A stretch of 64,000 bases of DNA, taken from positions 62,001 to 126,000 of the forward strand of contig NZ_AWFH01000062.1 in the NCBI RefSeq assembly GCF_000682715.1, written 5' to 3'. The notes beneath the pieces were generated by a model. The model did not search any database. It was not told the DNA's origin and saw nothing but the letters and a program-made list of their open reading frames with translations. Positions 54,872 through 63,674 of this stretch are shown in pieces. This DNA is from Hyphomonas atlantica corrig. (GTDB lineage: Bacteria > Pseudomonadota > Alphaproteobacteria > Caulobacterales > Hyphomonadaceae). A program made the position numbers and the translations under genes. Within the stretch, counting starts at the first letter, position 1, and every line of letters begins with the position of its first letter.

Positions 54872-56248
54872 TCAGTCTTCTGCAATGCCTAGCGCGTTGA
54901 TCTTGGCCCTTAACGTGTTTCTGTTCATGCCTAATAGCTGCGCCGCCTTCACTTTGTTGCCTGCTGTCACGGACAGAGCCAAACGAATGAGTGGGCGCTC
55001 AACCTGATCAATTACGCTCGAGTAGACGTTGGATTCCTCATTGTCGCCATTGGCGATGAGATCGCCCATAATGTAGCGGTGCAACAGTGTCTCCATGTCT
55101 TTCTCAAATCCTGCGCTGGAGCCTTTCTGCTCGCTTGCACCTGCGCGCAATTCACGTTCGACATCCCTCAAGGTGACTGTCTCATCCGGGCAGAGTACCG
55201 CGAGCCTAAGGACAAGATTCTCCAATTCGCGCACATTTCCAGGCCAGTCATAGGCAGTCAGCAAATCCAATGCGGACTTGTCCAGTGTTTTCGCCGCCAG
55301 GCCCTGCCGTTGGGCGCGGATCAGGAAAGCGCGTGCGAGTTCGGGGATGTCTTCCTTCCGCAAGCGTAGTGGCGGCATTGTCAGCCGAACAACATTTAGT
55401 CGGTAGTAAAGGTCCTCACGAAACTTCCCATCATCCACCAAACGCCCCAAATTTCGACGAGTTGATGCGATGATCCGGGCACCACTGGAATCCCGCATCA
55501 ACTTCACGAGTTGGGTTTGCGCCTCCGCTGGAAGGTCGCCAATTTCATCTAGGTAGAGAGTTCCCCCTTTTTGATGGACCGCCCCCTGCTCACCGTTGGC
55601 ACCGAACAACTGCCGGTTAATCTCCGATGCTGGCAGCGCTGCCAAATCCAGAGCCACGAAGTGTCCATTCTTCGCGTCTCCCAACTGGTGGATTGCGCGC
55701 GCAGCAAGTTCTTTACCCGTCCCGCTTTCGCCTTCGATCAGGACGGTCAAATCGGTATTCATCACCTTGGCAATGATCCGATAGACTTCTTGCATTGCGT
55801 CAGAGCGACCGATCAGAGGCAGGCCGGCGTCCGATATCGCCTTCTGGGATTCAGGGTTGATCGCCTTGCTCGATCCCTTCGGCTGTGATTTCAGCGCCCG
55901 CTGAACCAAGCCTGATAGGGTGTCGATATCGAATGGCTTCGGAAGGTAGTCGAATGCGCCATGTTGAGCAGCAGACGCGGCCGTCAGGATCGTATTCTGG
56001 CCGCTCATCACAATGAAAGGCAACTCCGGGCGAGCCAGCTTCAACGATGGTAACAAGTCAAAGATCGACGCGTCACCGAGGAAGACGTCTGTCACCACAA
56101 CATCGCCTTCCCCATTGCGGACCCACCGCTCCAGAGCCTCTGGTGAGCTTGTTGCGCGAACTTCGTAACCTGCAGACACCAAAGTCTGATTCACGATCAA
56201 ACGAATGCTGGCATCATCTTCTGCAAGCAGAATCGTTTTCTCAGCCAT
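54872..56248 (-). CDS. ntrC: Nitrogen regulator NtrC (GAFTGA-less)
   Basis: A 458-residue regulator. Receiver: AEDD (9-12), Asp54 in VVVTDVFLGD, Lys104. AAA+: Walker A GESGTGKE (173-180), Walker B LYLDEIGDLP (231-240), and the arginine-finger region FREDLYYRLNVVRL. Between LFG (214-216) and GGTLYLDE (228-235) only about 11 residues remain; the GAFTGA loop is deleted. The HTH NKVKAAQLLGMNRNTLRAKIN is kept. It should control nitrogen genes after phosphorylation by NtrB, probably with sigma-70 rather than sigma-54. Start overlaps ntrB by 8 bases. Confidence 0.93.
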   Translation of the reverse strand: MAEKTILLAEDDASIRLIVNQTLVSAGYEVRATSSPEALERWVRNGEGDVVVTDVFLGDASIFDLLPSLKLARPELPFIVMSGQNTILTAASAAQHGAFDYLPKPFDIDTLSGLVQRALKSQPKGSSKAINPESQKAISDAGLPLIGRSDAMQEVYRIIAKVMNTDLTVLIEGESGTGKELAARAIHQLGDAKNGHFVALDLAALPASEINRQLFGANGEQGAVHQKGGTLYLDEIGDLPAEAQTQLVKLMRDSSGARIIASTRRNLGRLVDDGKFREDLYYRLNVVRLTMPPLRLRKEDIPELARAFLIRAQRQGLAAKTLDKSALDLLTAYDWPGNVRELENLVLRLAVLCPDETVTLRDVERELRAGASEQKGSSAGFEKDMETLLHRYIMGDLIANGDNEESNVYSSVIDQVERPLIRLALSVTAGNKVKAAQLLGMNRNTLRAKINALGIAED

Positions 56249-57314
56249 CAGATCTTTCTCCTGTTCCTAGGGGTAACAAAACTGAAAAGCGCGTCGAACC
56301 GGGAACGCTATCGACGCGTATTTGGCCGCCATGCGCGGTGACCACTTCCTTCACAATTGACAGACCAAGTCCCCGTGCGCCCGATTTGCTGCTCTGGAAG
56401 ACTTCGAAAATAGAGCTCTGCCGGTTTCGCGGAATGCCCTTACCGGTGTCTTCTACAGAAACAAGCATAGCGCGCCGAAGCCCGGCCCCTAGCCTTGCCT
56501 GGCGGAACGAAAGTCCTGCGGCGTAAGATGTACGCACAGTAACTTTCGCTGGGACGCCACCGTCGCTAGCAGCCTCGGCAGCGTTCCGAATCAAATTCTG
56601 GAAAGCTTGTTGCAGGTGGTCTGAATCGCCGATCACAGGCGGAAGCGATGGATCAAAATCTCTCTTGAATTCTACCTTCGATCCCATGGCGGCAGTTTCA
56701 GACGCCAGCACGCGCTCCAGCAGCGCATGTATGTTGAATGGCTCCATATGAGGCGCGGAAAACAGCTCAAAGGCCGACAGCCTGTTTACGAGACGCTCAA
56801 TACGGCGCGCCTCTTCCTTGATGATCTCCAGAAGTTCTGATTGACCGTCAACGGACTGTCTTTCAAGCAACTGCGCCGCGCCGATAATCCCCCCAAGCGG
56901 GTTCTTCACTTCATGTCCGAGAATACGGCCAAACCCGGCAACACCCGCTGCGGATTCATTTACGTCTCGAGTCGCAGCGTCGCACATAGCGATCATGAAG
57001 CCGCCTTCGTCCGTGGATCTTACCCAGATATCACAGATATGACGAGACAAGAGCCCCGGCCCGCTGATGGGCGTGCCAGGCGCGGTGATATCCCCAACTG
57101 TCCGTTGGGCGCGATCCAGCAACTCAAATACAGGCGAGTCGTGGTATACAATCTCGCTCAAAGGTTTGGTTCTCAAAGCCCTACGAGAGAGCTGAAGTAG
57201 ACTTTCCGCTGCCGCGTTGACCTCGACTACTTTGCGTCTGGCATCAACCAGCATTAGCGCAATCGGAGACAAATCTGCCAAACGAGGCGCCGGCATCGTT
57301 ACGTCACTCGTCAT
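56241..57314 (-). CDS. ntrB: Nitrogen regulation histidine kinase NtrB
   Basis: A 357-residue soluble kinase. PAS domain (PIALMLVDARRKVVEVNAAAE), HisKA with GRILGHEVKNPLGGIIGAAQ (phosphorylated His), N-box NLIRNAAEAAS, G1 DTGKGIP, G2 RGLGLSIVKEVV and HGG. It phosphorylates and, with P-II, dephosphorylates NtrC. ATG at 57314 is set by a 1-base overlap with the dus stop (TAATG) and the family start; the upstream open frame lies within dus. It overlaps ntrC by 8 bases. Confidence 0.95.
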   Translation of the reverse strand: MTSDVTMPAPRLADLSPIALMLVDARRKVVEVNAAAESLLQLSRRALRTKPLSEIVYHDSPVFELLDRAQRTVGDITAPGTPISGPGLLSRHICDIWVRSTDEGGFMIAMCDAATRDVNESAAGVAGFGRILGHEVKNPLGGIIGAAQLLERQSVDGQSELLEIIKEEARRIERLVNRLSAFELFSAPHMEPFNIHALLERVLASETAAMGSKVEFKRDFDPSLPPVIGDSDHLQQAFQNLIRNAAEAASDGGVPAKVTVRTSYAAGLSFRQARLGAGLRRAMLVSVEDTGKGIPRNRQSSIFEVFQSSKSGARGLGLSIVKEVVTAHGGQIRVDSVPGSTRFSVLLPLGTGERSDG

Positions 57315-58303
57315 TACGCGGCCTCCAGTTCGAACGTTTTGCGATACACGCGCCTGAGCGCAGATTGCAGGTCGCCAGCATGATTGATCTGGCACAGCTG
57401 AGATCGCAATTTCCGGCGGACATCGTCCGTTAACGGCAGATTCACACTCTCGATAGCCGCGGACACGTGCTTGCGCACTGTGCGCACTCCCAGAAAGTCT
57501 CCGTAGAGGTCGACGCTGTCTGATATTTGTTCGAGCAAACTATCAAGTTGCTCTTCCAATGCAGGCTCTTCAAACGTCTCTCCGTCAAGGTGAGCCGCAA
57601 TCCGGCCGAGCAGCCAGGGTTGGCCCATAGCCGCCCGCCCGACCATCACTCCGTGCGCCCCAGATTCCGTCACAGCTTTCCTGGCATCATCACAGGAAGA
57701 AATATCGCCATTGACGATGACCGGTAGCGACACCGCCTCGACAGTGTCAGAAACGCGCTTCCAATCCGCAGTGCCTTTATAGAACTGGCATCGAGTCCGC
57801 CCGTGCACCGTCAACATACGGACGCCCATATGCTCGGCTGATTGAGCAATGTCTGGCGCATTGAGCGAGTCATGGTCCCAACCAAGCCTCATCTTCAGGG
57901 TCACAGGCAGGTCGCCCGCGCCATCGATAGCCGCCTGTATGATTTCTAGTGCCAGAGGCACGTCACGCATCAAGGCTGAGCCAGACTGCGCGCCTGTCAC
58001 CTGCCGCGAGGGGCATCCCATATTAATATCAATCACATCGACGCCCGCTTCACGAAGCAACCGCGCCCCTGTTTGCATCGCTTCAGGGCGACTGGCAGCC
58101 AGTTGGACAATCCACTGGCCATCGCCATCGTGGCGACATGTGCGCCGCACAACATCCGGACGAGCAATCGCCAGCATATCGCCTGCCACCATTTCGGACA
58201 CCACAGCCGGCGCGCCAAACCTGACGGCCTGTCGACGCATTGGCGCATCTGTTGCTCCTGACATTGGAGCCAACCAGACTTTAGGTGCCTGAAAATTGGT
58301 CAT
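57314..58303 (-). CDS. tRNA-dihydrouridine synthase (DusB-like)
   Basis: A 329-residue flavin enzyme. WLAPMSGATDAPMRRQ, IDINMGCPSRQVTGAQSGSALM (with the catalytic Cys of NMGCP), LKMRLGWD, LTVHGRTRCQFYKG, IVNGDI and VMVGRAAMGQPWLLGRIA are hallmarks. It reduces uridines in tRNA D-loops with NADPH. Two candidate ATGs exist at 58303 and 58327; 58303 gives MTNFQAPKVWLAP, the family-like start. dus-ntrBC linkage is the same as in Rhodobacter (nifR3). First gene of the nine-gene block, divergent from ispDF by 118 bases. Confidence 0.93.
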   Translation of the reverse strand: MTNFQAPKVWLAPMSGATDAPMRRQAVRFGAPAVVSEMVAGDMLAIARPDVVRRTCRHDGDGQWIVQLAASRPEAMQTGARLLREAGVDVIDINMGCPSRQVTGAQSGSALMRDVPLALEIIQAAIDGAGDLPVTLKMRLGWDHDSLNAPDIAQSAEHMGVRMLTVHGRTRCQFYKGTADWKRVSDTVEAVSLPVIVNGDISSCDDARKAVTESGAHGVMVGRAAMGQPWLLGRIAAHLDGETFEEPALEEQLDSLLEQISDSVDLYGDFLGVRTVRKHVSAAIESVNLPLTDDVRRKLRSQLCQINHAGDLQSALRRVYRKTFELEAA

Positions 58304-58421
58304 TTGACTATCTTTCCGTTTTTTCATGACTTCGCAAGTGCACAATATGCAAGCAGCTGCAACCGGCGCTGATAGAAATCGCCAGTAGCCAACCCTGGCG
58401 CCCTCGCATATTAACCCGCCC

Positions 58422-59564
58422 ATGAATAGAACCGTCGCCATTATCGTCGCCGCCGGCAAAGGCTCTCGGGCAGAAAGTGAGCGCGCCAAGCAATGGTGTG
58501 ACCTCAATGGCCGTCGCGTCATCGAATGGTCAATCCGTGCTTTTCAGTCCCATCCCGCCGTCGATGACGTAATCATCGTGACCGGGCCTGACGTACCAGA
58601 CGGCTTTCATTCAGATGGGTGCCTACTTGCGACAGGTGGCGACACGCGCACACAATCGGTTCGCAACGGCCTGCAGGCGATCAAGGACCCTGCGGAAAAT
58701 ACGGCTGTGTTGATCCATGACGCCGCTCGGCCAGGCCTGACTCACGCGATTATCGATAACCTGTTGGAGGCTCTATCCACACACGATGCAGCGGCGCCCG
58801 CTTTGCCAGTACAGGATGCTCTGAAACGGGCGTCAGACACGAACTTGGTATCTGTATCGAGAGACGATCTCTATCGGGTTCAGACACCTCAAGCATTCCG
58901 TTTCGGCGCAATTGTTCACGCCTTAAGTGAAGCCGCGGACGATCTCGTCGATGACCTGGCCGCTGTAGAGCGCCAAGGCGTCGCGGTGAAACTGGTCAAA
59001 GGCTCCGATCGACTGCACAAAATCACCTATCCGGAGGATTTCGACATGGTTTCAAGAATGATGACGCCACGCCTCGCCTTTCCTCGCATCGGAAAAGGTT
59101 TTGACGTCCACGCGTTCGAACCGGGTGACCATGTCATTCTTTGCGGAGTGAAAATTCCCCACACCGCCAAGCTTAAGGGGCATTCAGACGCAGACGCTGC
59201 ATGGCATGCTTTGACGGACGCTATTTTGGGGGCGGCTGCGTTAGGTGACATTGGAGATCATTTCCCCCCGAATGAAGACCGGTGGAAGGATGCAGACAGC
59301 GGGCTGTTCCTGAAAGAAGCGCAAAATCTGGCTTTAAAGCGCGGCTTTGCCATAGGAAATTGCGACGTAACGATCATCTGTGAAGCTCCAAAAGTAAAAC
59401 CTCACCGGGAGACAATGCGCAAACGAACAGCGGAATTGCTCGACCTTTCGCTCGATGCTGTCAGCGTGAAAGCCACAACGACAGAAGCACTTGGCTTCAC
59501 GGGAAGACGCGAAGGGATCGCTGCGGAAGCAGTCGTCACACTCGTCCCGACGTCAGGTGACTGA
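58422..59564 (+). CDS. ispDF: Bifunctional IspD/IspF (MEP pathway)
   Basis: A 380-residue fusion. Residues 1-215 are IspD ([20 protein letters not shown] nucleotide site, [22 protein letters not shown]): CTP plus MEP to CDP-ME. Residues 225-380 are IspF ([20 protein letters not shown] with metal Asp and His, [62 protein letters not shown]): closes the cyclodiphosphate. The fusion is standard in many alphaproteobacteria; IspE is separate and not in the window. ATG at 58422. Confidence 0.97.
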   Translation: MNRTVAIIVAAGKGSRAESERAKQWCDLNGRRVIEWSIRAFQSHPAVDDVIIVTGPDVPDGFHSDGCLLATGGDTRTQSVRNGLQAIKDPAENTAVLIHDAARPGLTHAIIDNLLEALSTHDAAAPALPVQDALKRASDTNLVSVSRDDLYRVQTPQAFRFGAIVHALSEAADDLVDDLAAVERQGVAVKLVKGSDRLHKITYPEDFDMVSRMMTPRLAFPRIGKGFDVHAFEPGDHVILCGVKIPHTAKLKGHSDADAAWHALTDAILGAAALGDIGDHFPPNEDRWKDADSGLFLKEAQNLALKRGFAIGNCDVTIICEAPKVKPHRETMRKRTAELLDLSLDAVSVKATTTEALGFTGRREGIAAEAVVTLVPTSGD

Positions 59565-59615
59565 ATTCGTAATCTTCGCTTCACGCCGCAGCGAACACCC
59601 CTTATCTTGCAGTCT

Positions 59616-60107
59616 ATGTTTCCAGATCGACTTCGCAATCTCGCCATGCTTGTGCTCGATGACGCCGCACAATCACGCCTCAGAATCTGCACGGCTGAAA
59701 GCTGCACTGGTGGCCTGCTGGCAGGCTTGCTGACAGACATCCCCGGCAGTTCGACCGTTTTTGAACGCGGCTTTGTGACCTACTCAAACCGCGCCAAGGA
59801 AGAAATGCTGGGCATTGCTGGCGATGTTTTGGCGGATTACGGGGCCGTATCAGAGCCGGTTGCCCGAATGATGGCGGAAGGCGCCTTGGAAGCCAGTCGC
59901 GCAAACATTGCCGTTGCCATAACCGGCGTCGCCGGCCCCGGCGGCGGCACTCGCATGAAGCCCGTCGGCACCGTCCATGTGGCCTGTGCTCGCGAAAACC
60001 GTGCCGTCATACATGAAATGCTGCAAACCGGCGATATTGGTCGCGAGCAGATACGCCTCGCCGCGATGGAATGTGCTTTGCGGCAAATACAGATGCAAAT
60101 CGCTTAG
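59616..60107 (+). CDS. pncC: CinA-family nicotinamide-nucleotide amidohydrolase (solo PncC)
   Basis: A 163-residue CinA C-terminal-domain protein: [54 protein letters not shown] and [13 protein letters not shown] cover the active site. It deamidates nicotinamide mononucleotide to nicotinate mononucleotide. The solo form, without the COG1058 domain, is common in proteobacteria. ATG at 59616 is preferred to a TTG three codons earlier. It follows ispDF by 51 bases and its stop overlaps that of the convergent Coq10/RatA gene. Confidence 0.9.
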   Translation: MFPDRLRNLAMLVLDDAAQSRLRICTAESCTGGLLAGLLTDIPGSSTVFERGFVTYSNRAKEEMLGIAGDVLADYGAVSEPVARMMAEGALEASRANIAVAITGVAGPGGGTRMKPVGTVHVACARENRAVIHEMLQTGDIGREQIRLAAMECALRQIQMQIA

Positions 60108-60562
60108 GCTTTGGCCCCGTAGCGTCGCTCCGCCTCAGAAAGAAACGCTCCGAGGATCTTGTTGACTGCGAGTTCCTGATTGGCCGCGGCCAGCATGCCT
60201 ATCAACGGATTTCGGAAATCGTAGTCTATGGACAGCGAGATGTCTGACCCGTCGCTATCTGTCGCCTCAATCACCCACTCCGCTTTCAGCTTTCGAAACG
60301 GACCTTTCACCAAGGACGCAACCACGCGCCCCAGCGCAGGATCCGCCTCGACCCGAGTGGTGAAACGCTCGACAAAACCTTTGAAGCCTACAGCTGCCTC
60401 TCCCAGGCAGGTGAAGCTCGCGTCGGGCTGTACGCGCATCTCAGACACGCGCATTGCCGTGATCCACTTTATGAAATCCGGATAAGCGGCGATGTCCGAG
60501 ACCAGTTCGAACGCCTGTTGACCGCTATACGGCACATGAATCGATTTCGAGAAATGCGGCAT
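60104..60562 (-). CDS. Coq10/RatA-like START-fold protein
   Basis: A 152-residue polyketide-cyclase/START-fold protein: [54 protein letters not shown] and [19 protein letters not shown] are typical of the Coq10/RatA group. Coq10 binds and delivers ubiquinone; RatA of Escherichia coli is instead linked to ribosome association. No antitoxin-like partner adjoins, so a ubiquinone-binding role is more likely here. It begins 4 bases after the lipA stop, and lipA-Coq10 linkage is frequent in alphaproteobacteria. Confidence 0.88.
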   Translation of the reverse strand: MPHFSKSIHVPYSGQQAFELVSDIAAYPDFIKWITAMRVSEMRVQPDASFTCLGEAAVGFKGFVERFTTRVEADPALGRVVASLVKGPFRKLKAEWVIEATDSDGSDISLSIDYDFRNPLIGMLAAANQELAVNKILGAFLSEAERRYGAKA

Positions 60563-60565
60563 CGC

Positions 60566-61543
60566 CTAGACGGCTTCGGTGGCCAGTTTGGCTTCACGCG
60601 CTGCGCGCAGTCGCGCGAAGTCTTCGCCCGCATGATGAGAGGAACGGGTCAGCGGTGACGCCGAAACCATAAGGAAGCCTTTGGCGCGGGCAATTTCTTC
60701 GTACGCCTTGAACTCTTCCGGCGGGACATAGCGATCAATCGCGGCATGCTTCCGAGTGGGCTGCAGGTATTGACCAATTGTCAGGAAGTCGATGCCGGCA
60801 GAACGCATGTCATCCATGACCTGCATCACTTCTTCTTTTGTTTCGCCGAGGCCGACCATCAGGCCAGACTTGGTAAACTGTGTCGGATCACGATCCTTCA
60901 CCTTCTCCAACAGGCGCAATGAATGGAAGTAGCGCGCACCCGGGCGGATTGAGAGGTAAAGACGCGGAACTGTTTCAAGATTATGGTTGAACACATCGGG
61001 CTTCGCATCAATGACACGGTTCTCCCAGCCATCCTTGCGCAGGAAATCGGGCGTCAGTATTTCGATCGTGGTTCCGGGAGACATGGCCCGAATCGCTTCG
61101 ATCGTGTTGACGAAATGCATTGCGCCGCCATCCGTGAGGTCATCGCGGTCCACTGACGTGATAACGACATGCTGCAGTCCCATTTCAGCAACTGCTTCAG
61201 CCACTCGGCGCGGCTCATCTTCATCCACTCGCCCTGGTGTGAGCGGCTTACCGGTGGAAACATTGCAAAAGCTGCAGGCGCGCGTGCAGATTTCGCCGAG
61301 GATCATCATAGTGGCGTGCTTCTTGTCCCAACATTCGCCAATGTTCGGACAGCCCGCCTCTTCGCAAACTGTAACGAGGCCTTTTGATTTCACGATCTGG
61401 CGCGTTTCTGCGTAGCCCTGCGATGTCGGGGCTTTCACGCGAATCCAGTCTGGCTTGCGGAGCAACGGCGTATCCGGGCGCGATTGCTTCTCCGGATGCC
61501 GGTGCTTGCGCGAGTTTTCGGTCAGATTGATGAGATTTGCCAT
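60566..61543 (-). CDS. lipA: Lipoyl synthase
   Basis: A 325-residue radical SAM enzyme. [14 protein letters not shown] gives the auxiliary cluster cysteines (CX4CX5C) and [10 protein letters not shown] the radical SAM CX3CX2[41 protein letters not shown] and the C-terminal RSSHHAGE with its serine ligand are present. It inserts sulfur into octanoyl groups to make the lipoyl cofactor needed by pdhB, pdhC and other 2-oxoacid complexes. ATG at 61543 is the family start. Divergent from the acyl-ligase gene by 155 bases. Confidence 0.97.
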   Translation of the reverse strand: MANLINLTENSRKHRHPEKQSRPDTPLLRKPDWIRVKAPTSQGYAETRQIVKSKGLVTVCEEAGCPNIGECWDKKHATMMILGEICTRACSFCNVSTGKPLTPGRVDEDEPRRVAEAVAEMGLQHVVITSVDRDDLTDGGAMHFVNTIEAIRAMSPGTTIEILTPDFLRKDGWENRVIDAKPDVFNHNLETVPRLYLSIRPGARYFHSLRLLEKVKDRDPTQFTKSGLMVGLGETKEEVMQVMDDMRSAGIDFLTIGQYLQPTRKHAAIDRYVPPEEFKAYEEIARAKGFLMVSASPLTRSSHHAGEDFARLRAAREAKLATEAV

Positions 61544-61698
61544 GGCGGGAAAATGGACCTGACCAACTGTTTCATCAAGGGAAATACACTGCAGAGTGTT
61601 TATGCAATCTTGCATTACCGCTTGCGACAGTGTCGATAAATGACAGATTGTTACAAAAAACACATGGGGCAATGCCCCGGAGGGAACCTGAGGCCATC

Positions 61699-63276
61699 AT
61701 GACCGGACAGACCATCCCGGCACCTTTGCCATATCAACCATCACGCACCCGCACCGATCTTTTCAGCGCACTCTTTCGCGCAAAAAAGGAATTTGGGAGC
61801 GGAAAGGCCATTTTGATTGATGGCGACGAACGCGAACTCACCTACAAAGAGATCGTGCAAGCGGCGCTGGCGCTGGGCTCAGCCTTGCGCAAGGGCACAA
61901 AACCCGGAGAGGCCGTCGGCGTGATGCTGCCCAGCGGGGCCGGCGCGGTCATCGGCTTCTATGCAATCAGCGCGTTCAACCGAATCCCCGCAATGCTCAA
62001 CTTCACGGCAGGCTCTCGCAATCTGAAAGCCGCCATGAAGGCCGGACAGATCAGTCGCATCGTGACAGCGCACAAATTTGTTGAGCTAGGCGGCCTTGAG
62101 GATCTGATAGAAGAATTGTCCGATTCAGCAGAAATCCTGTATCTGGAGGATGTTCGGGAAAACCTGACGCTCAGCAACAAGCTGATCGCGGCTCTAGGTT
62201 CTGTGCTTCCGGGGCTGGTCCGCAAGCAATCGCGCTACAAATCTCCCGGTGTGATGCTTTTCACGTCTGGCACCGAGGGTGAGCCCAAGGGCGTCGTTCT
62301 CAGCCATGAAAACGTGATGGCCAATGTCGAACAGGTTCGCGCGCATATTGGATTGAGCCCGGATACAGATCGCCTGTTCAACCCCCTGCCAACATTCCAC
62401 TGTTTTGGTCTAACAGTGGGCGCGGTGTTGCCAATTGTCGCCGGAATTCCGGTCATGTTTCACCCATCGCCGCTTCAGCCGCGCGAAATCGTCCGCCGTA
62501 TTCGTGCCAACCAATCAACGATCCTTCTCGCGACAGACACATTCATCTCGCAATATGCGCGTATTGGTGGGGACGGCGACATGAGTTCGGTTCGACTGGC
62601 CGTTTGCGGTGCTGAACGAGTCAAAGATGAGACGCGTGCACTTGTGCGCCGGAAGTTCGAAATCGAGATCCTCGAAGGATATGGAGCAACCGAAGCGTCC
62701 CCTGTAATCGCCGCGAACCAGTGGGAGAATAATCGTCCCGGCACGGTCGGAACACTCATGGCGCGTATGGAATCGCGACTGGTACCCGTTGAAGGCATTG
62801 AAGACGGTGGCCGGCTCCACGTGAAAGGGCCGAACATCATGCTAGGGTATCTGCGCCCTTCGAACCCTGGCGTCCTGGAACGCCCCGAGGGCGGATGGCA
62901 CGATACAGGAGATATCGTGGCCATCGATGATGAAGGCATCATCAGGATCATGGGGCGGGTCAAGCGCTTCGCGAAAATCGGCGGCGAAATGGTGTCGCTG
63001 GCAGTCGTCGAGAATTGCGCCAGCGCTATCTGGCCGGATAATCTTCACGCAGCTGTCACCCTGCCCGATCCCAGAAAGGGCGAACAAGTTATTTTGTTGA
63101 GCGACACCAAGGACAGCAATCGAGAAGACATTCTGGCCTGGGCGAAGAACCATGGCGTGCCCGAACTGTCCGTTCCCAAGCGGGTATACCAAGTGGATGA
63201 AATTCCGGTGCTCGGCACAGGCAAGATCGATTACGGAGCCGTTCAGAAAAAAGCCGAGCAATTGCTCGCAGACTGA
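61699..63276 (+). CDS. AMP-binding acyl ligase resembling the synthetase half of Aas
   Basis: A 525-residue adenylate-forming enzyme. LFTSGTEGEPKGVVLSHEN is the P-loop, EGYGATEASPVIA and GWHDTGDIVAIDDEGI the ATP motifs and GTGKIDYGAV the C-terminal lysine region. The N-terminal half PAMLNFTAGSRNLKAAMKAG resembles the acyl-ACP synthetase part of the bifunctional Aas, but the PlsC-like acyltransferase domain is absent. It may activate fatty acids for reacylation. ATG at 61699 with GAGG upstream is chosen; a frame open to 61537 is not family-like. Abuts HxlR gene tail-to-tail. Confidence 0.82.
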   Translation: MTGQTIPAPLPYQPSRTRTDLFSALFRAKKEFGSGKAILIDGDERELTYKEIVQAALALGSALRKGTKPGEAVGVMLPSGAGAVIGFYAISAFNRIPAMLNFTAGSRNLKAAMKAGQISRIVTAHKFVELGGLEDLIEELSDSAEILYLEDVRENLTLSNKLIAALGSVLPGLVRKQSRYKSPGVMLFTSGTEGEPKGVVLSHENVMANVEQVRAHIGLSPDTDRLFNPLPTFHCFGLTVGAVLPIVAGIPVMFHPSPLQPREIVRRIRANQSTILLATDTFISQYARIGGDGDMSSVRLAVCGAERVKDETRALVRRKFEIEILEGYGATEASPVIAANQWENNRPGTVGTLMARMESRLVPVEGIEDGGRLHVKGPNIMLGYLRPSNPGVLERPEGGWHDTGDIVAIDDEGIIRIMGRVKRFAKIGGEMVSLAVVENCASAIWPDNLHAAVTLPDPRKGEQVILLSDTKDSNREDILAWAKNHGVPELSVPKRVYQVDEIPVLGTGKIDYGAVQKKAEQLLAD

Positions 63277-63642
63277 TCAGGCAGACGTCGCCCGGCGCAC
63301 CGGCAAGTGTTTTTTGCCCCAATCGCGAAGTGACAACAGCGCGGGCGCCAGCTCCTTGCCCTTCTCCGTCAGGACATAATCGTAGCGTTTGGGTGTCGTG
63401 GTATAGGCAACACGCTCCAGCACGCCCGCTTCAACGAGCCGCTTGAGACGGTCGGCAAGGATGTGCCGGGTCATTCCACTCGATTCAATGAATTGTTCGA
63501 ACCGCGACATACCCAAAAAGCAATCGCGCAAAACAAGCATTGTCCAGCGGTCGCCAACAACGGAAAGCGTTCGCGCAACCGGACACCAATTATCTGATAG
63601 ATCGGACCATTTCATGCTGACACACCTATACTGATTTGCCAT
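63277..63642 (-). CDS. HxlR-family winged-helix regulator
   Basis: A 121-residue MarR/HxlR-type regulator: NWCPVARTLSVVGDRWTMLVL with the conserved Cys20, RFEQFIESSGMTRHILADRLKRL as recognition helix region, and YVLTEKGKELAPALLSL. In this family the cysteine often senses electrophiles or oxidants. It is divergent from the DsbA-fold gene with a 32-base gap, so it likely controls that gene. The ATG at 63642 or at 63615 is possible. Confidence 0.88.
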   Translation of the reverse strand: MANQYRCVSMKWSDLSDNWCPVARTLSVVGDRWTMLVLRDCFLGMSRFEQFIESSGMTRHILADRLKRLVEAGVLERVAYTTTPKRYDYVLTEKGKELAPALLSLRDWGKKHLPVRRATSA

Positions 63643-63674
63643 AGTTCCAAAACGACACTCAATACGGAGCGATC

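Noticed and set aside
60104-60562. RatA toxin of a toxin-antitoxin pair
   Set aside because: No antitoxin-like partner is adjacent; neighbours are pncC and lipA, and the fold equally fits ubiquinone-binding Coq10.
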